Shown: positions 44,882-54,715, numbered from the stretch's first letter. The stretch is DNA of 64,000 nt from Liberibacter crescens BT-1 (GCF_000325745.1 NC_019907.1:1320501-1384500), one strand, 5' to 3'. Numbers and translations: made by a program. The notes: generated by a model from the sequence alone, not told the origin.

Positions 44882-45436
44882 CCATAAGATATAAATCTAA
44901 GAAACACCTTACTATAGAAACTTCTTTTTTTAAAGAAATTTCTGCCATGCTATAGGATTACGATTTTTTCCTTGACTCCGATTATATCAGTTTAACAATT
45001 TATAATTCATGAAAGTGACACTCTAACTTAAAAATTAAAACATCAATTCATAAAGCTAACAACACAATAAAAGATATTGCATATCTCGTATTTAACAATA
45101 TAAACCTTCTTCAACCTGATATTTATTCATAAAATAATTTCTGAATTTGCATCTCCACTTTTAATAGGTTTTCTATATACCTGCTCATTAAAAAATCTAA
45201 TTGGAAATTGAATCTCTAAATCATACACGGTATTTTGACATACTATATAATAATTGTAGATATAAAATATGCTCAAATTATTACACTTCTTTAAACCAAA
45301 ACACATAATTTTCATAAATCTTGCATTGTTAAATATAAACTATATTTTGATTGCTGTTGCAATGTATATTTGCATCTACGAAAATTACAAAAAACTAACT
45401 TTTTATTAATTATAAATAGGTTTCAGTTATAAAATC
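44882..45436. other. Intergenic region upstream of degP
   Basis: These 555 AT-rich bases hold no supported gene. A 62-codon minus-strand frame (45127-45315) has no ribosome-binding site and no family likeness. A short inverted repeat AGATATTGCATATCT lies near 45073. No obvious heat-shock promoter for degP was identified. Confidence 0.4.
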
Positions 45437-45840
45437 TTAGAATAATGGAGTCCAAATACCATTACGACTACGACAAGCAGCACCATTTATATCTACCTGC
45501 GCATCAGAAAGAAATATTTTATGTATATATTGCCGACAATTCTCAGAACCAACTTGATATGGAGAAAAAGCTATGACCTGCCCTGAAATATTACGCCCTG
45601 ACCAAGGTACTACTTTTCCATTAGGAGAAGATTCAAGTGCATTATACTCAGCAATCAACGCTTTTTTACGATCCCGCTCACTAACTTCAATGCCGCTACG
45701 TCCAAATATACCGCCACGCAAAGCCCGGAGATAATTATTTGATTGCTCAGAAATATTAGATTCTGGTACTCTAAAAACACAGGAAGTTATAAAAATAGAA
45801 GAAACAAAACTTAAAAAAACAAATACCAAGCTTTTTTCAT
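45437..45840 (-). CDS. Surface-antigen-like lipoprotein, start region apparently frameshifted
   Basis: The mature part is intact: a lipobox FITSC, then a domain of the 17-kDa surface antigen type with VVPWSGRNISGQV, a YQ-x-ENCRQY segment and GAACRSRNGIWT at the end. The open frame as written can only start at a TTG (45829). An ATG at 45838-45840 followed by six A is one base out of phase. With seven A it would read MKKSLVFVFLSFVSSIFITSC, an ideal lipoprotein signal. So the natural start has probably lost one base in the A run (45832-45837), or TTG is used. The repaired protein would be 134 residues. It lies downstream of feuQ. Confidence 0.7.
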
Positions 45841-45923
45841 AACATTAACGATTATAAAACAGATGTTATACCATAAATCTATTATGACATCTTTTTAAAA
45901 GAAGTCTATAATTTTATTAAAAT

Positions 45924-47321
45924 CTATACTATATCTCTATCTCTTCCTGGAAGGACAACGGATGCGCAAAGACCACCAAGGTCAGAACGCGATAATTCAA
46001 AAGTTCCCTTGTATTCTAAAATTATATCGCTTACAATAGAAAGCCCAAGACCTGCTCCAGGTTTGCTCTCATCTAAACGACTTCCTCTCTTTATAGCTTC
46101 TTTCATCTGATCTTCTTTCAGTCCTTGGCCATCATCATCAATTACAACTTTTATCAAGGCTTGCTTTGAGTTATCAGAACCAGATGCTTCTTGCAAAACC
46201 AATTCTACATGAATCCTCACAAAATTTTCAGAATGCCGAGCAGCATTTTCAAGAAGATTGCCGATAACTTCTTCAAAATCCTGCTGCTCCATTGCTATAG
46301 TACAACAGGAACCAACATCAAGATGAATTTTTTTCTCAGGGTTTAAACGACCTACTACACGTACTAACCTTTGTAGCACTTCTTCAGCATCAGTACGTAC
46401 AAGTATTGATTCACGTCGAGCGGCAATGCGAGCACGATTAAGATAAACCTGCACTTGAGCCTGCATAGCTTCTGCTTGATTTCGTAATAAATCAGCCTGC
46501 TGTCCATCTAATAGATTCGCTTCATTAAGCAATACAGCAATCGGTGTTTTTAATGAATGCGCAAGGTTTCCAACCTGTACACGAGCACGTTCGACTATAC
46601 GTTGATTGCTTTCGATTAATGCATTAACACTATTCACCAAAGGCAAGATTTCACGTGGGAAATCTCCTTCCAAACGTTTTGCATCACCAACCCTGATATC
46701 TTCTAAGGCCGTTCGAGTTTTATCAAGCGGCTTAAGCCCATAAAGGATAGCCATCGCATTTACCAACAAACTGCCAACTCCAAAAACTCCAAGAGATAAA
46801 TATAAGCTCTGAGAAAAAGCTTTGACATCTTGTTCAACTGTGTCCAGATTACCACTGACTCGAAATCGTGCAGCGCGTCCATCTATATCTAGCACAATTT
46901 CAGTTTCAGCAACCTGTATCATATTGCCAAATTCATCTTTTACAGAATAAAATCTCTCGTAATTGCTATCAAAGGGAACTTCTGAAAGTGGTACTATAGG
47001 AATAAATGACCTCCCTAAAGATGGAGATACCAAAGGATCTGTATACAGCTTCCCCAAAGGGTCAACTATCCAATACCAACCTGTTCTCGGCTGTGAAAAC
47101 CGTAAATCAGAAAGCTGCGCACTCCCTGAAAGCTTACCATCAACACCAATAACAACTGAATTAATAACATTATGCAGAAGAGCACGTAATAAGTTCTGAA
47201 AGCTACGCTCAACGCTTTGTCGATATATAGCAGATATAACCACTCCTATAACAATTAAAGCAACAGCAGACCATAATGTAGTAGCCAGCAAAACACGGAC
47301 TGTTAAAGATTTAATGCGCAT
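45924..47321 (-). CDS. feuQ: Sensor histidine kinase of the FeuQ/PhoQ type
   Basis: The 465-residue kinase has a first membrane helix (about 9-31), a periplasmic sensor region (about 32-170), a second helix (about 172-195), a HAMP-like linker and the phospho-acceptor motif LAHSLKTPIAVLL. The ATPase domain has N-, G1- and G2-boxes (NLLENAARHS, DDDGQGL, GAGLGLSIVSDI). The PhoQ-like H-box HSLKTP and the gene order identify it as FeuQ. In Sinorhizobium, FeuPQ controls cyclic-glucan export and osmoadaptation. It overlaps feuP by 11 bases. Confidence 0.88.
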   Translation of the reverse strand: MRIKSLTVRVLLATTLWSAVALIVIGVVISAIYRQSVERSFQNLLRALLHNVINSVVIGVDGKLSGSAQLSDLRFSQPRTGWYWIVDPLGKLYTDPLVSPSLGRSFIPIVPLSEVPFDSNYERFYSVKDEFGNMIQVAETEIVLDIDGRAARFRVSGNLDTVEQDVKAFSQSLYLSLGVFGVGSLLVNAMAILYGLKPLDKTRTALEDIRVGDAKRLEGDFPREILPLVNSVNALIESNQRIVERARVQVGNLAHSLKTPIAVLLNEANLLDGQQADLLRNQAEAMQAQVQVYLNRARIAARRESILVRTDAEEVLQRLVRVVGRLNPEKKIHLDVGSCCTIAMEQQDFEEVIGNLLENAARHSENFVRIHVELVLQEASGSDNSKQALIKVVIDDDGQGLKEDQMKEAIKRGSRLDESKPGAGLGLSIVSDIILEYKGTFELSRSDLGGLCASVVLPGRDRDIV

Positions 47322-47982
47322 TTCCTAAATCTTTTATACGATAGCCTAGACCACGCACAGTTTCAATTACATCAACTCCCATCTTTTTTCTTAATCGACC
47401 TATGAAAACTTCTATGGTATTAGAATCGCGATCAAAATCTTGATCATAAAGGTGATTTATAAGTTCAGTACGAGATATAACCTTTCCCATATGATGTATA
47501 AGATACGAAAGAAGACGAAACTCATGTGATGTTAACTTCAACATCTGTCCATTTACCAATACACGGGATGACTTTGTATCCAGACATACAGGACCACAAA
47601 TAATTTCTGATGAAGCATGTCCAGCAGCACGCCTTATAAGCGCACGAATTCGTGCCAAGAATTCTTCCATATAGACAGGCTTTGTCATATAATCATCTGC
47701 ACCAGCATCTATACCTGCCACCTTATCACTCCAGCGATCTCGAGCTGTGAGAATCATAACAGGCATAGTTTTATGAGCTGCTCTCCATTTTTCTATTATA
47801 TGAACACCATCCATCATTGGTAATCCAATATCCAAGACAATAGCATCATACGGTTCATTCTCTCCTAAAAAATGTCCTTCTTCACCATCGAAAGCCTGAT
47901 CAACAACATAACCAGCCCCTTTAAGGGCACCTGCCAGCTGTCTATTAAGGTTAACATCATCTTCAATGACTAAGATACGCAT
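47311..47982 (-). CDS. feuP: OmpR-family response regulator FeuP
   Basis: The 223-residue regulator has a receiver domain (about 1-115; acidic pocket DD at 8-9, phospho-acceptor Asp in VLDIGLPMMDG, TKPV with Lys) and a winged-helix DNA-binding domain (about 130-220; LTSHEFRLLSYL). It would be phosphorylated by the FeuQ kinase encoded next. The small exported FeuN-like protein is encoded 5 bases upstream. Confidence 0.92.
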   Translation of the reverse strand: MRILVIEDDVNLNRQLAGALKGAGYVVDQAFDGEEGHFLGENEPYDAIVLDIGLPMMDGVHIIEKWRAAHKTMPVMILTARDRWSDKVAGIDAGADDYMTKPVYMEEFLARIRALIRRAAGHASSEIICGPVCLDTKSSRVLVNGQMLKLTSHEFRLLSYLIHHMGKVISRTELINHLYDQDFDRDSNTIEVFIGRLRKKMGVDVIETVRGLGYRIKDLGNAH

Positions 47983-47987
47983 AGATA

Positions 47988-48248
47988 CTATCTCTTAACT
48001 TTATTAATAGGAACTTTTATAGTTAATTTACGCGGTCTCTTGCCTATATCCTGTATAAGCATGGTAATTATACAGGTTTCTCCATAAGATTCAGCAGATA
48101 AAAGCTGCCGCCCTTTTTCAGGAAAGAGCTTTGTAACAGCAAAAAAACAATCAATGGACGTATTTTTAAAAAACAAATCCCCCGTAGGATGCGAACTCAA
48201 TCCCAAAACCAAAAAAGTTATTGCCGTTACCCTCAAGGAAGACGACAT
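47988..48248 (-). CDS. feuN: Small exported protein, FeuN-like
   Basis: The 86-residue product from ATG 48248 (GGAA about 8 bases upstream) has a short signal-like N-terminus MSSSLRVTAITFLVLGLSSH and a soluble part of about 65 residues ending in a basic tail. In Sinorhizobium the feuNPQ operon begins with a small periplasmic protein, FeuN, that holds FeuQ in check. Position, size and export signal match, but sequence similarity cannot be judged by eye. The frame is open to an ATG 20 codons upstream (48308), which would mask the signal peptide. Confidence 0.6.
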   Translation of the reverse strand: MSSSLRVTAITFLVLGLSSHPTGDLFFKNTSIDCFFAVTKLFPEKGRQLLSAESYGETCIITMLIQDIGKRPRKLTIKVPINKVKR

Positions 48249-48837
48249 TTCAAATACTTCCAGCTCTAATTTACTATTACAGTTAATGATTAAAATCAAA
48301 TCATACAAAAAAAAGATGCTAATTAGTATCTTAATTTTATAAGAAAATTATATTTTCTACTTTTATTCTTCACTTATTTTTAAAAATTCGAAAAATATTA
48401 CATCTTATAACAAGATACATTTTATACTTTATAATAAAAACGCAATCCTATTACTGTAATTTATTGTTTACTTTAAAAAAATATCCTTGAGTTATTGTAA
48501 GCAATCCTAATTAAAAGAATCACTGTTCAAAAAAATCTTTATTAGAATTTATTGCAAAAACAGTTTATTCTCACAAAAATAAAAATTGAAAATTTTTTTA
48601 AAAAATTTTCTTGTTGAAGTTCCCCTTCTTTTTTACCTATACTTATATATTTAATACTTTCAAACTTATTGTAAGAAGCTTGCAATATTAAAACCCTTAA
48701 TTAGGAATTTATAATGAATTGAATAAAACAAGATTGTAGCTCAATAAAGCTACTTTGATGTGGTAACCTTATGTGGTGAAATTTTAATTAAAACTCCTTG
48801 TCATTCACCAAAAGCTAAGTAAGGAAGATTCATTATA
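48249..48837. other. Divergent intergenic region between feuN and cobT
   Basis: These 589 very AT-rich bases contain the promoters for feuNPQ and cobT. I see no gene, and no cobalamin-riboswitch box. GGTGAA (about 48774) and TTCACC (about 48805) could pair but with a long loop. AAGGAAG before the cobT ATG is its ribosome-binding site. Confidence 0.45.
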
Positions 48838-49902
48838 ATGAATATGAAAAGCTTGCCTTTCGATGATTTTCGCACACTGATGATGAATCTCCCAGGACCA
48901 AATCAGGAAATAGCTGCACATGCACAAAAAAATAATCAAAACCTGAAAAAACCTCAAGGATCATTAGGTCGCATTGAAACTATCGCTATGTGGCTTGCTG
49001 CCTGGACAGGACGACCTCCAGCAGTGAATCGTCCACTAGTAGCTATCTTTGCTGGTAACCATGGTATCTCTCGTCATGGGATTACACCATTACCTACAAT
49101 AGCTACACAAAAAATGGTTAAGAATTTTTCCTCTGGAGGAGCGGCTATTAATCAAATCTGCATGGCATATGATTTAGGTCTGAAAGTTTTTGATCTTGCG
49201 CTTGATTACCCAACAGATGATATAACTGAAAATGCAGCTTTATCAGAACGTGATTGCGCTGCAACCATGGCCTTTGGAATGGAATCTGTTGCTGGACAAA
49301 CAGACCTTTTATGTATTGGCGAAGTAGGTATTGGAAATACAACAATTGCTGCAGCAATTAACTATGCCCTCTATGGAGGTTCTGTTGAAGATTGGATTGG
49401 AGCTTCAAGTGAATCAAATAAAGAAATACTAAATTGTAAATTAGAAATTGTTAAAAAAGCCGTAGCATTCCACCGTAATCATCTTTCTGATCCCTTTGAA
49501 TTAATGCGTCGACTTGGAGGCAGAGAAATAGCCGCAATGGCTGGTGCAATCTTAGCTGCACGAATACAAAGAATTCCTGTAATTATTGATGGCTATGCTT
49601 CTACTGCTGCAGCTTCAATTCTTAAGGCCATTAATCCTAGTGCTCTTGATCATTGCCTTTTGGGGCATTTATCAAAAGAACCTGGACATCTGCTAGCAAC
49701 GACATTTCTAGGGAAAACACCACTGTTAAGTTTAGAAATGTGCCTCGGAGAAGGAACAGGAGCAGCTCTTGCCGCTGGAATAGTCAAAGCTGCTGCTGCT
49801 TGTCATTCAGGTATGTCTACTTTTTCAAAAGACGAAACTAATTACTATAAGAATTCATCAAACACAGAATTTTCAAAATCATGGGGAAACTATATATTAT
49901 GA
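48838..49902 (+). CDS. cobT: Nicotinate-nucleotide-dimethylbenzimidazole phosphoribosyltransferase
   Basis: The 354-residue enzyme makes alpha-ribazole phosphate for the lower ligand of cobalamin. Signatures are LKKPQGSLGRIETIA, the GNHGIS segment, GEVGIGNTTIAAAI and the C-terminal CLGEGTGAALA with the catalytic Glu. It is complete. No other cobalamin gene is in the window (rhizobia often have cobS divergent from cobT; here feuN is on that side). It might act in B12 salvage or lower-ligand remodelling. Confidence 0.93.
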   Translation: MNMKSLPFDDFRTLMMNLPGPNQEIAAHAQKNNQNLKKPQGSLGRIETIAMWLAAWTGRPPAVNRPLVAIFAGNHGISRHGITPLPTIATQKMVKNFSSGGAAINQICMAYDLGLKVFDLALDYPTDDITENAALSERDCAATMAFGMESVAGQTDLLCIGEVGIGNTTIAAAINYALYGGSVEDWIGASSESNKEILNCKLEIVKKAVAFHRNHLSDPFELMRRLGGREIAAMAGAILAARIQRIPVIIDGYASTAAASILKAINPSALDHCLLGHLSKEPGHLLATTFLGKTPLLSLEMCLGEGTGAALAAGIVKAAAACHSGMSTFSKDETNYYKNSSNTEFSKSWGNYIL

Positions 49903-50249
49903 ATAAATATCATTTTCATGTTATATCAGCGTTAATTCATTCACAACAAGGTTTTTTAAGACTTTTAAAGGAAAAGGCTTTTAAAGACGAAATCCTTGGA
50001 TATGCTGCTGGTATCATATTCATCATTTTTAATTCTGGAACATTTAAAAATTATCTATTTTTTACAATTCTAGCATTAGCTCTTTTTGCTGTAGAAGCAA
50101 TTAATACTGCTATTGAAGAAATAATAGATCATCTCTCTCCTGAGAGATCTATCGTAGGGAAAAACGCCAAGGACTTAGGATCCTTTGCATGTTTCCTAAT
50201 TATCTTGGCCAATGTTCTTTATCTTGTTGGTGTTGCAGTAAAAATTTAA
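49899..50249 (+). CDS. dgkA: Diacylglycerol kinase
   Basis: The 116-residue inner-membrane protein has three predicted membrane helices and the DgkA signature EAINTAIEEIIDHL. It phosphorylates diacylglycerol left over from membrane-derived glycan synthesis and lipid turnover. The ATG at 49899 overlaps the cobT stop by 4 bases (ATGA), so it is translationally coupled. An ATG six codons upstream (49881) is less likely. Confidence 0.9.
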   Translation: MNKYHFHVISALIHSQQGFLRLLKEKAFKDEILGYAAGIIFIIFNSGTFKNYLFFTILALALFAVEAINTAIEEIIDHLSPERSIVGKNAKDLGSFACFLIILANVLYLVGVAVKI

Positions 50250-50289
50250 GAGCTATACGTAGACAATACTATTATCATGTTCAAATCTA

Positions 50290-51753
50290 TTAATTATAGC
50301 GGCTATTAACTTTGGCAGGTTTTTCGACGGTAGCAACTGCCTGTAAGACACGAGTTGCAGGCAAAATTGCAATAACTTCTGCTCCTTCACGCAACTTCGA
50401 TTTAATACGAAATTGTCCATTGTGGTGAGCCAAAATGGACTGCACAATAGGCAATCCAAGACCAGCACCTTGCTCAGCACTTTTAATAGCTATTGAGCCC
50501 TGACCAAAAGCTGACAAAACAACTGGTATTTCCTCTTCAGGTATTCCAGGACCATTATCCTTAATAGAGATATATTGTCCTTTTCCTGTCGTCCAACCTA
50601 CTTTTACAAAAACAATCCCTCCAGAAGGAGTAAATTTTACTGCATTAGAAAGAAGATTGAGAATCACTTGTCTCATCCCCTTTTCATCAACCCATACAAA
50701 AGGAAGAGATTTTTCAACCTGTTGTACTATTTTAATATTTTTGCCTTTCGCACGTAGCTGCAACATAACAACACAATCACTTACAATTTCAACAAGAGAT
50801 ACAGCTGATTCATTTAACTCATACCGTCCTGCTTCAATACGTGAAAGATCTAATATCTCATTAATTAAATTAAGAAGATGCTGTCCAGAACGATGAATAT
50901 CACCAATATATTCTTTATAAATTGGATGATTAATTGGTCCCATTGCCTCTGTTTCTATAACTTCTGAGAACCCCAAGATAGCATTAAGTGGCGTTCGAAG
51001 TTCGTGCGACATTGAAGCAAGGAATCGTGACTTTGCCAAATTTGCCTCCTCAGCACGTCGACGCGTTTCATCAGATAAAGACTTTGCAACCTCTAGTTCA
51101 GCAATTAGATAATCCTTTTCAGATTGATATGAAAGAATTTTAATATTAGACTTGTAAAGTTGATAGGTGATATATGTAAAAAATCCCAAAGCTGTTGTGA
51201 ACATACCTGCCAAGCTAATATCAAGAATGTGTCTACTTACAGCTGCCTGAATACTTAAAGTAATCACTACAGGTATAAATGACAACAAAACTGCATATGG
51301 CAACATAAAATTGGACAAAGCGCTTATTGATAAAGCAATCAAAAGAGTAGCACTTTTATATAAAATAAGATCTTCAGGAGTCCAAGAACCTGGCTCAATA
51401 AGAGACAAAAACATCCAACAAAACCCAATAGCCACTTGACCAATGAGAAGTCGTATACGCCATATCCCAACTTTTTCTAGGTTAATATCATTTCGAACAA
51501 TCCATTGACCTACAGATAAATTAACAGCATATACGGCTAATGTTACAAGAGACCAAATCGGTAACATAGGATTCTGTGTAAACCATGTTCCTAAATTTGC
51601 TACAAGTAAAACAAATAATGGCAGGATTGGACATACATGGAATAATGCTTCCACATGCATATTGATGACTTCTCGATCAAAATCAATCGTATGCGGACGA
51701 CCTGTCCTCAATCGCTCTCTAACAGCCATTATAACACGATGAGTTGCCGTCAT
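50290..51753 (-). CDS. Membrane sensor histidine kinase, PleC/PdhS type
   Basis: The 487-residue kinase has an N-terminal region with about six membrane helices (about 38-205), a short coiled coil and a dimerisation domain with the H-box FLASMSHELRTPLNAILGFSEVI. That H-box (including GFSEVI) is characteristic of the alphaproteobacterial PleC/DivJ/PdhS group, which acts on DivK and PleD. The ATPase domain has NLLSNAVKFTP, DNGPGIP and GAGLGLPIVQSI. It likely takes part in cell-cycle control. No partner regulator gene is next to it. Confidence 0.88.
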   Translation of the reverse strand: MTATHRVIMAVRERLRTGRPHTIDFDREVINMHVEALFHVCPILPLFVLLVANLGTWFTQNPMLPIWSLVTLAVYAVNLSVGQWIVRNDINLEKVGIWRIRLLIGQVAIGFCWMFLSLIEPGSWTPEDLILYKSATLLIALSISALSNFMLPYAVLLSFIPVVITLSIQAAVSRHILDISLAGMFTTALGFFTYITYQLYKSNIKILSYQSEKDYLIAELEVAKSLSDETRRRAEEANLAKSRFLASMSHELRTPLNAILGFSEVIETEAMGPINHPIYKEYIGDIHRSGQHLLNLINEILDLSRIEAGRYELNESAVSLVEIVSDCVVMLQLRAKGKNIKIVQQVEKSLPFVWVDEKGMRQVILNLLSNAVKFTPSGGIVFVKVGWTTGKGQYISIKDNGPGIPEEEIPVVLSAFGQGSIAIKSAEQGAGLGLPIVQSILAHHNGQFRIKSKLREGAEVIAILPATRVLQAVATVEKPAKVNSRYN

Positions 51754-52328
51754 ACGATTACTTTTTGATCAATCAATTTATTCTAATCTTATCAGTTTTA
51801 ATGCTAGTGTCTAAAAATATTTACTTAGCGTGATATCTTTAAAAATTACCTTACAAACAATATATTTAAAATAAACTTAAGGCTAAAAATTGTTTTCATC
51901 AATAAAATCATCATTTATATATGATGTTAGTATAAAAAGATTAAGTTTTAGATAGATTTTTTATAGAAGAGCTCAAAAAATTAAGATCCCTGTCATTATT
52001 ATTTCTCTTTTATTAACATACACAGTTAGCCACGACCTCCCCAAAAAAGCAATACTTAAGATGACACACTTCTTTCGACATCGAATATATCATTTATGAA
52101 TTTTTATTCTAGCAAAAACATTCTTATTAACTTTAAAAGTTAAAAAATTAAACCAAAATATCAATATATTTTTGTCTTATCCAATCTGACGCAATATTCA
52201 ACAATTAAATTAAAATTCAAAGCTTGAACAAGAAATACTAAAAAATTAGAAATTCTCATAAAATCATGAATTTAATAAAAAAAAGTATCCTGATAGAAAA
52301 AACAGCTCTTACAGAAGGAATCGCTTGA
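51754..52328. other. Divergent intergenic region between the histidine kinase and lrp genes
   Basis: These 575 AT-rich bases hold no gene or RNA that I can support. GAAGGAA (about 52314) is a good ribosome-binding site for the Lrp-type gene. No repeat or operator stands out. Confidence 0.45.
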
Positions 52329-52826
52329 ATGGATTGTCTTGACCTTAGAATCTTGCGCCTGATTCAGGCAGACGCTACACTTGCTATCGCCGATCTTGCA
52401 AAAAAAGTAGGTCTCTCTACTACACCTTGTTGGCGACGTATTCAAAAAATGGAAGAAGAAGGTATTATTCTAAATCGGATAACTCTTTTAAATCCAGAAA
52501 AAATCAATACAAATGTTACTGTTTTTGTCTTTATTTCTATAGAAAGCCATTCTATAGAATGGTTAAAAAAATTCTCTCAGATAATCATAGAATTTCCTGA
52601 AGTTGTTGAATTTTATCGTATGAGCGGTGACGTGGATTACCTATTACGTGTGGTTATTCCTGATATAGAAGCTTACGATTCTTTTAATAAGAAACTTATC
52701 TCAAAAGTTGAAGTTCGTTCCATTTCTTCACTTTTTGCTATAGAAAAAATAAAATTTACTACTGAATTGCCACTAAAATATGTACTTCCTGAAAAACAAA
52801 AGTATAGCTCACCTAAACCCTTATAG
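52329..52826 (+). CDS. Lrp/AsnC-family transcription regulator
   Basis: The 165-residue protein has an N-terminal helix-turn-helix (about 1-55; LRILRLIQADATLAIADLAKK and LSTTPCWRRIQKMEEEGII) and a C-terminal RAM effector domain (about 65-150; EFYRMSGDVDYLLRVVIPD). Members bind amino acids and form octamers that wrap DNA. Target and ligand are unknown. It stands alone. It is one of few dedicated transcription regulators in the window. Confidence 0.92.
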   Translation: MDCLDLRILRLIQADATLAIADLAKKVGLSTTPCWRRIQKMEEEGIILNRITLLNPEKINTNVTVFVFISIESHSIEWLKKFSQIIIEFPEVVEFYRMSGDVDYLLRVVIPDIEAYDSFNKKLISKVEVRSISSLFAIEKIKFTTELPLKYVLPEKQKYSSPKPL

Positions 52827-53046
52827 ACATTACAACTTATAAATAATACAATAGTTTTAAATAAGCTACGTCTCTGAAGAAGTTATCTTTAAAAATTGAA
52901 ATCAGATTACTGTGTTTAGGAAATTATTTATCTTGAATGAACGTATGTTAATAAATACTTTGACTCCAAGTAACCTAATAAAAGCAATTGGCTTAATATA
53001 AAATTAAGTTCTATGTAGAGTCTACACTTTATATATCACTAATTTA

Positions 53047-53077
53047 CCCTTGATTTTTGACTTATTAACATCAATAT
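53047..53077 (+). promoter_or_regulatory. Possible heat-shock (RpoH-type) promoter of grpE
   Basis: CCCTTGAT (53047-53054) and CATCAATAT (53069-53077) with a 14-base spacer resemble the alphaproteobacterial RpoH elements (CTTG in the -35, a CATnT-type -10). It lies about 45 bases before the grpE start. The -10 lacks the C-run of the consensus, so the call is weak. Confidence 0.28.
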
Positions 53078-53119
53078 CATCTTTATTATGTGTTTGATAA
53101 AGAAAAACTGGAGATTATT

Positions 53120-53749
53120 ATGAACGACGAAACTGTCGTAAACGAGTCTGAATTTTCTACTGATGCTTCTTTACAAGAAGAAATAAGTATTGTTGATCAA
53201 CTAGAACAAGCTAAAGCCGAAACTGCAGAGTTACATGAAAAGTACTTGAGGCTTGCTGCAGAAATGGAAAACTTTCGTCGTCGTACTGAAAGAGAAAGAA
53301 AAGATATTAGAGCTTATGCCATCACTACATTTGCTCGTGATATGTTGACAGTTTCTGATAATCTTTCTCGTGCACTTGATTCTATTCCTGTAGATAAAAA
53401 AGAAACATCTGATACAAGCCTTAAGGCATTGATTGAAGGTGTAGAAATGACAAAACGATCTATGCTTTCAGCATTAGAAAGCCATGGTGTATGTAAAACA
53501 GAAGCACAAGGACAGAAATTTGATCCAAATTTTCATCAAGCAATGTTCGAAGAACATAATGAAGCAGTACCAAACAATACTGTAATAAAAGTAGTTCAAG
53601 AGGGATACAATATAGGAGACCGTGTGTTGCGACCAGCTATGGTAGGAGTTGCAAAAGGTGGACCCAAGTTATCGCAACTAGAAAAAAATTCTCCAAATTA
53701 TGTTGAAAACGAACACATATCTTCTTCACCAGAGACAGAAATTCCTTAA
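53120..53749 (+). CDS. grpE: Nucleotide exchange factor GrpE
   Basis: The 209-residue cochaperone of DnaK has an acidic N-terminus, a long helix and the signature region [20 protein letters not shown], then [13 protein letters not shown] and the C-terminal beta domain ending [25 protein letters not shown]. It speeds ADP release from DnaK. The ATG at 53120 has GGAG 6 bases upstream; the frame is open to an ATG ten codons earlier. A 9-bp inverted repeat at 53786-53806 lies after the gene but lacks a T run. Confidence 0.95.
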   Translation: MNDETVVNESEFSTDASLQEEISIVDQLEQAKAETAELHEKYLRLAAEMENFRRRTERERKDIRAYAITTFARDMLTVSDNLSRALDSIPVDKKETSDTSLKALIEGVEMTKRSMLSALESHGVCKTEAQGQKFDPNFHQAMFEEHNEAVPNNTVIKVVQEGYNIGDRVLRPAMVGVAKGGPKLSQLEKNSPNYVENEHISSSPETEIP

Positions 53750-53963
53750 AAAATTATTATAAAATAATCTAACTTCTTATTAAGTAGAGATATTATAAAT
53801 ATCTCTCTTAAGGAGAAGGATGTTAATTTTAAAATAAAAAACTCTCTTTAGAGCCATTTAATGCTTTGTACAAAAGCCAAAGTTTTATTCGTAGCTCTTA
53901 TAGATTTAATCTTTATTATAAGCTTATTAGAGATTTTTTAAAATAAGATGCAATAAAATTCAA

Positions 53964-54683
53964 TTAAGACGGGCTAGAAATTGTAACAATCATTGCAGAA
54001 CTATCATCTTTTTGGCGTTCTCCTTGAGGCTGAGTACCTGTTTCCATATAATATATCGTTTCAACAATGTTGGTAACATGATCGCCAATACGTTCAATGT
54101 TTTTAGCACAAAACAACAAATGCGTACATGGAGTAATATTACGTGGATCCTCCATCATATATGTTAATAACTCCCGAAACAACGATGTATGTATAGCATC
54201 TAACTCACCATCACGACTACGTATTAATTGCGCTTCATCAGCAGAACGAGTAGTATAAACATCTAACATTTCAGTAAGCTGCTTTAATGCTAATTCTGAC
54301 AAAGGCTCAATACCGCGAGCTAATTTTCGAGGAACACCACTCATCTGTACAGCGAGGACACGTTTTGAGGTATTTTTTGATAAATCTCCTATACGCTCCA
54401 AATCAGAAGCAATCCTAATAGAGCCAATTATTTCACGCAAATCCGCTGCCATCGGCTGACGTTTAGCTATTGTAAGAATAGCTTTATCACAAATTTCACG
54501 TTCAGCTTGATCTAGAATCACATCATCAGATATAACTTTCTGTGCCAGCTCAGTATCTCCTTCTACAAGAGCTCTTACAGAAAAGGCTAACATTTTTTTA
54601 GAAAAAGAAGCCATTTGAGAAATACGCTGAGCAAGAAATTTTAATTCTTCATCGTAAGCAGAAAGAATATGAAATGACATCAA
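53964..54683 (-). CDS. phoU: Phosphate signalling protein PhoU
   Basis: The 239-residue protein consists of two three-helix PhoU repeats, each with the conserved acidic metal-site pattern (DQAEREICDKAILTIAKRQPMAADLR and ERIGDHVTNIVE). It links the Pst transporter to the PhoR/PhoB system and restrains phosphate uptake. It is the last gene of pstS-pstC-pstA-pstB-phoU. No phoR or phoB is in the window. Confidence 0.95.
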   Translation of the reverse strand: MMSFHILSAYDEELKFLAQRISQMASFSKKMLAFSVRALVEGDTELAQKVISDDVILDQAEREICDKAILTIAKRQPMAADLREIIGSIRIASDLERIGDLSKNTSKRVLAVQMSGVPRKLARGIEPLSELALKQLTEMLDVYTTRSADEAQLIRSRDGELDAIHTSLFRELLTYMMEDPRNITPCTHLLFCAKNIERIGDHVTNIVETIYYMETGTQPQGERQKDDSSAMIVTISSPS

Positions 54684-54715
54684 AATTTTCTCCTCTTTAA
54701 GAAAAATAACTTAGC

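Noticed and set aside
45127-45315. 62-codon minus-strand ORF upstream of degP
   Set aside because: AT-rich composition-driven frame rich in Ile, Asn and Tyr, without ribosome-binding site.
48249-48837. Possible cobalamin riboswitch before cobT
   Set aside because: The conserved B12-box was not found; only a weak long-range pairing (GGTGAA/TTCACC) is present.
53786-53806. 9-bp inverted repeat after grpE as a terminator
   Set aside because: The stem is AT-rich and no T run follows on either strand.
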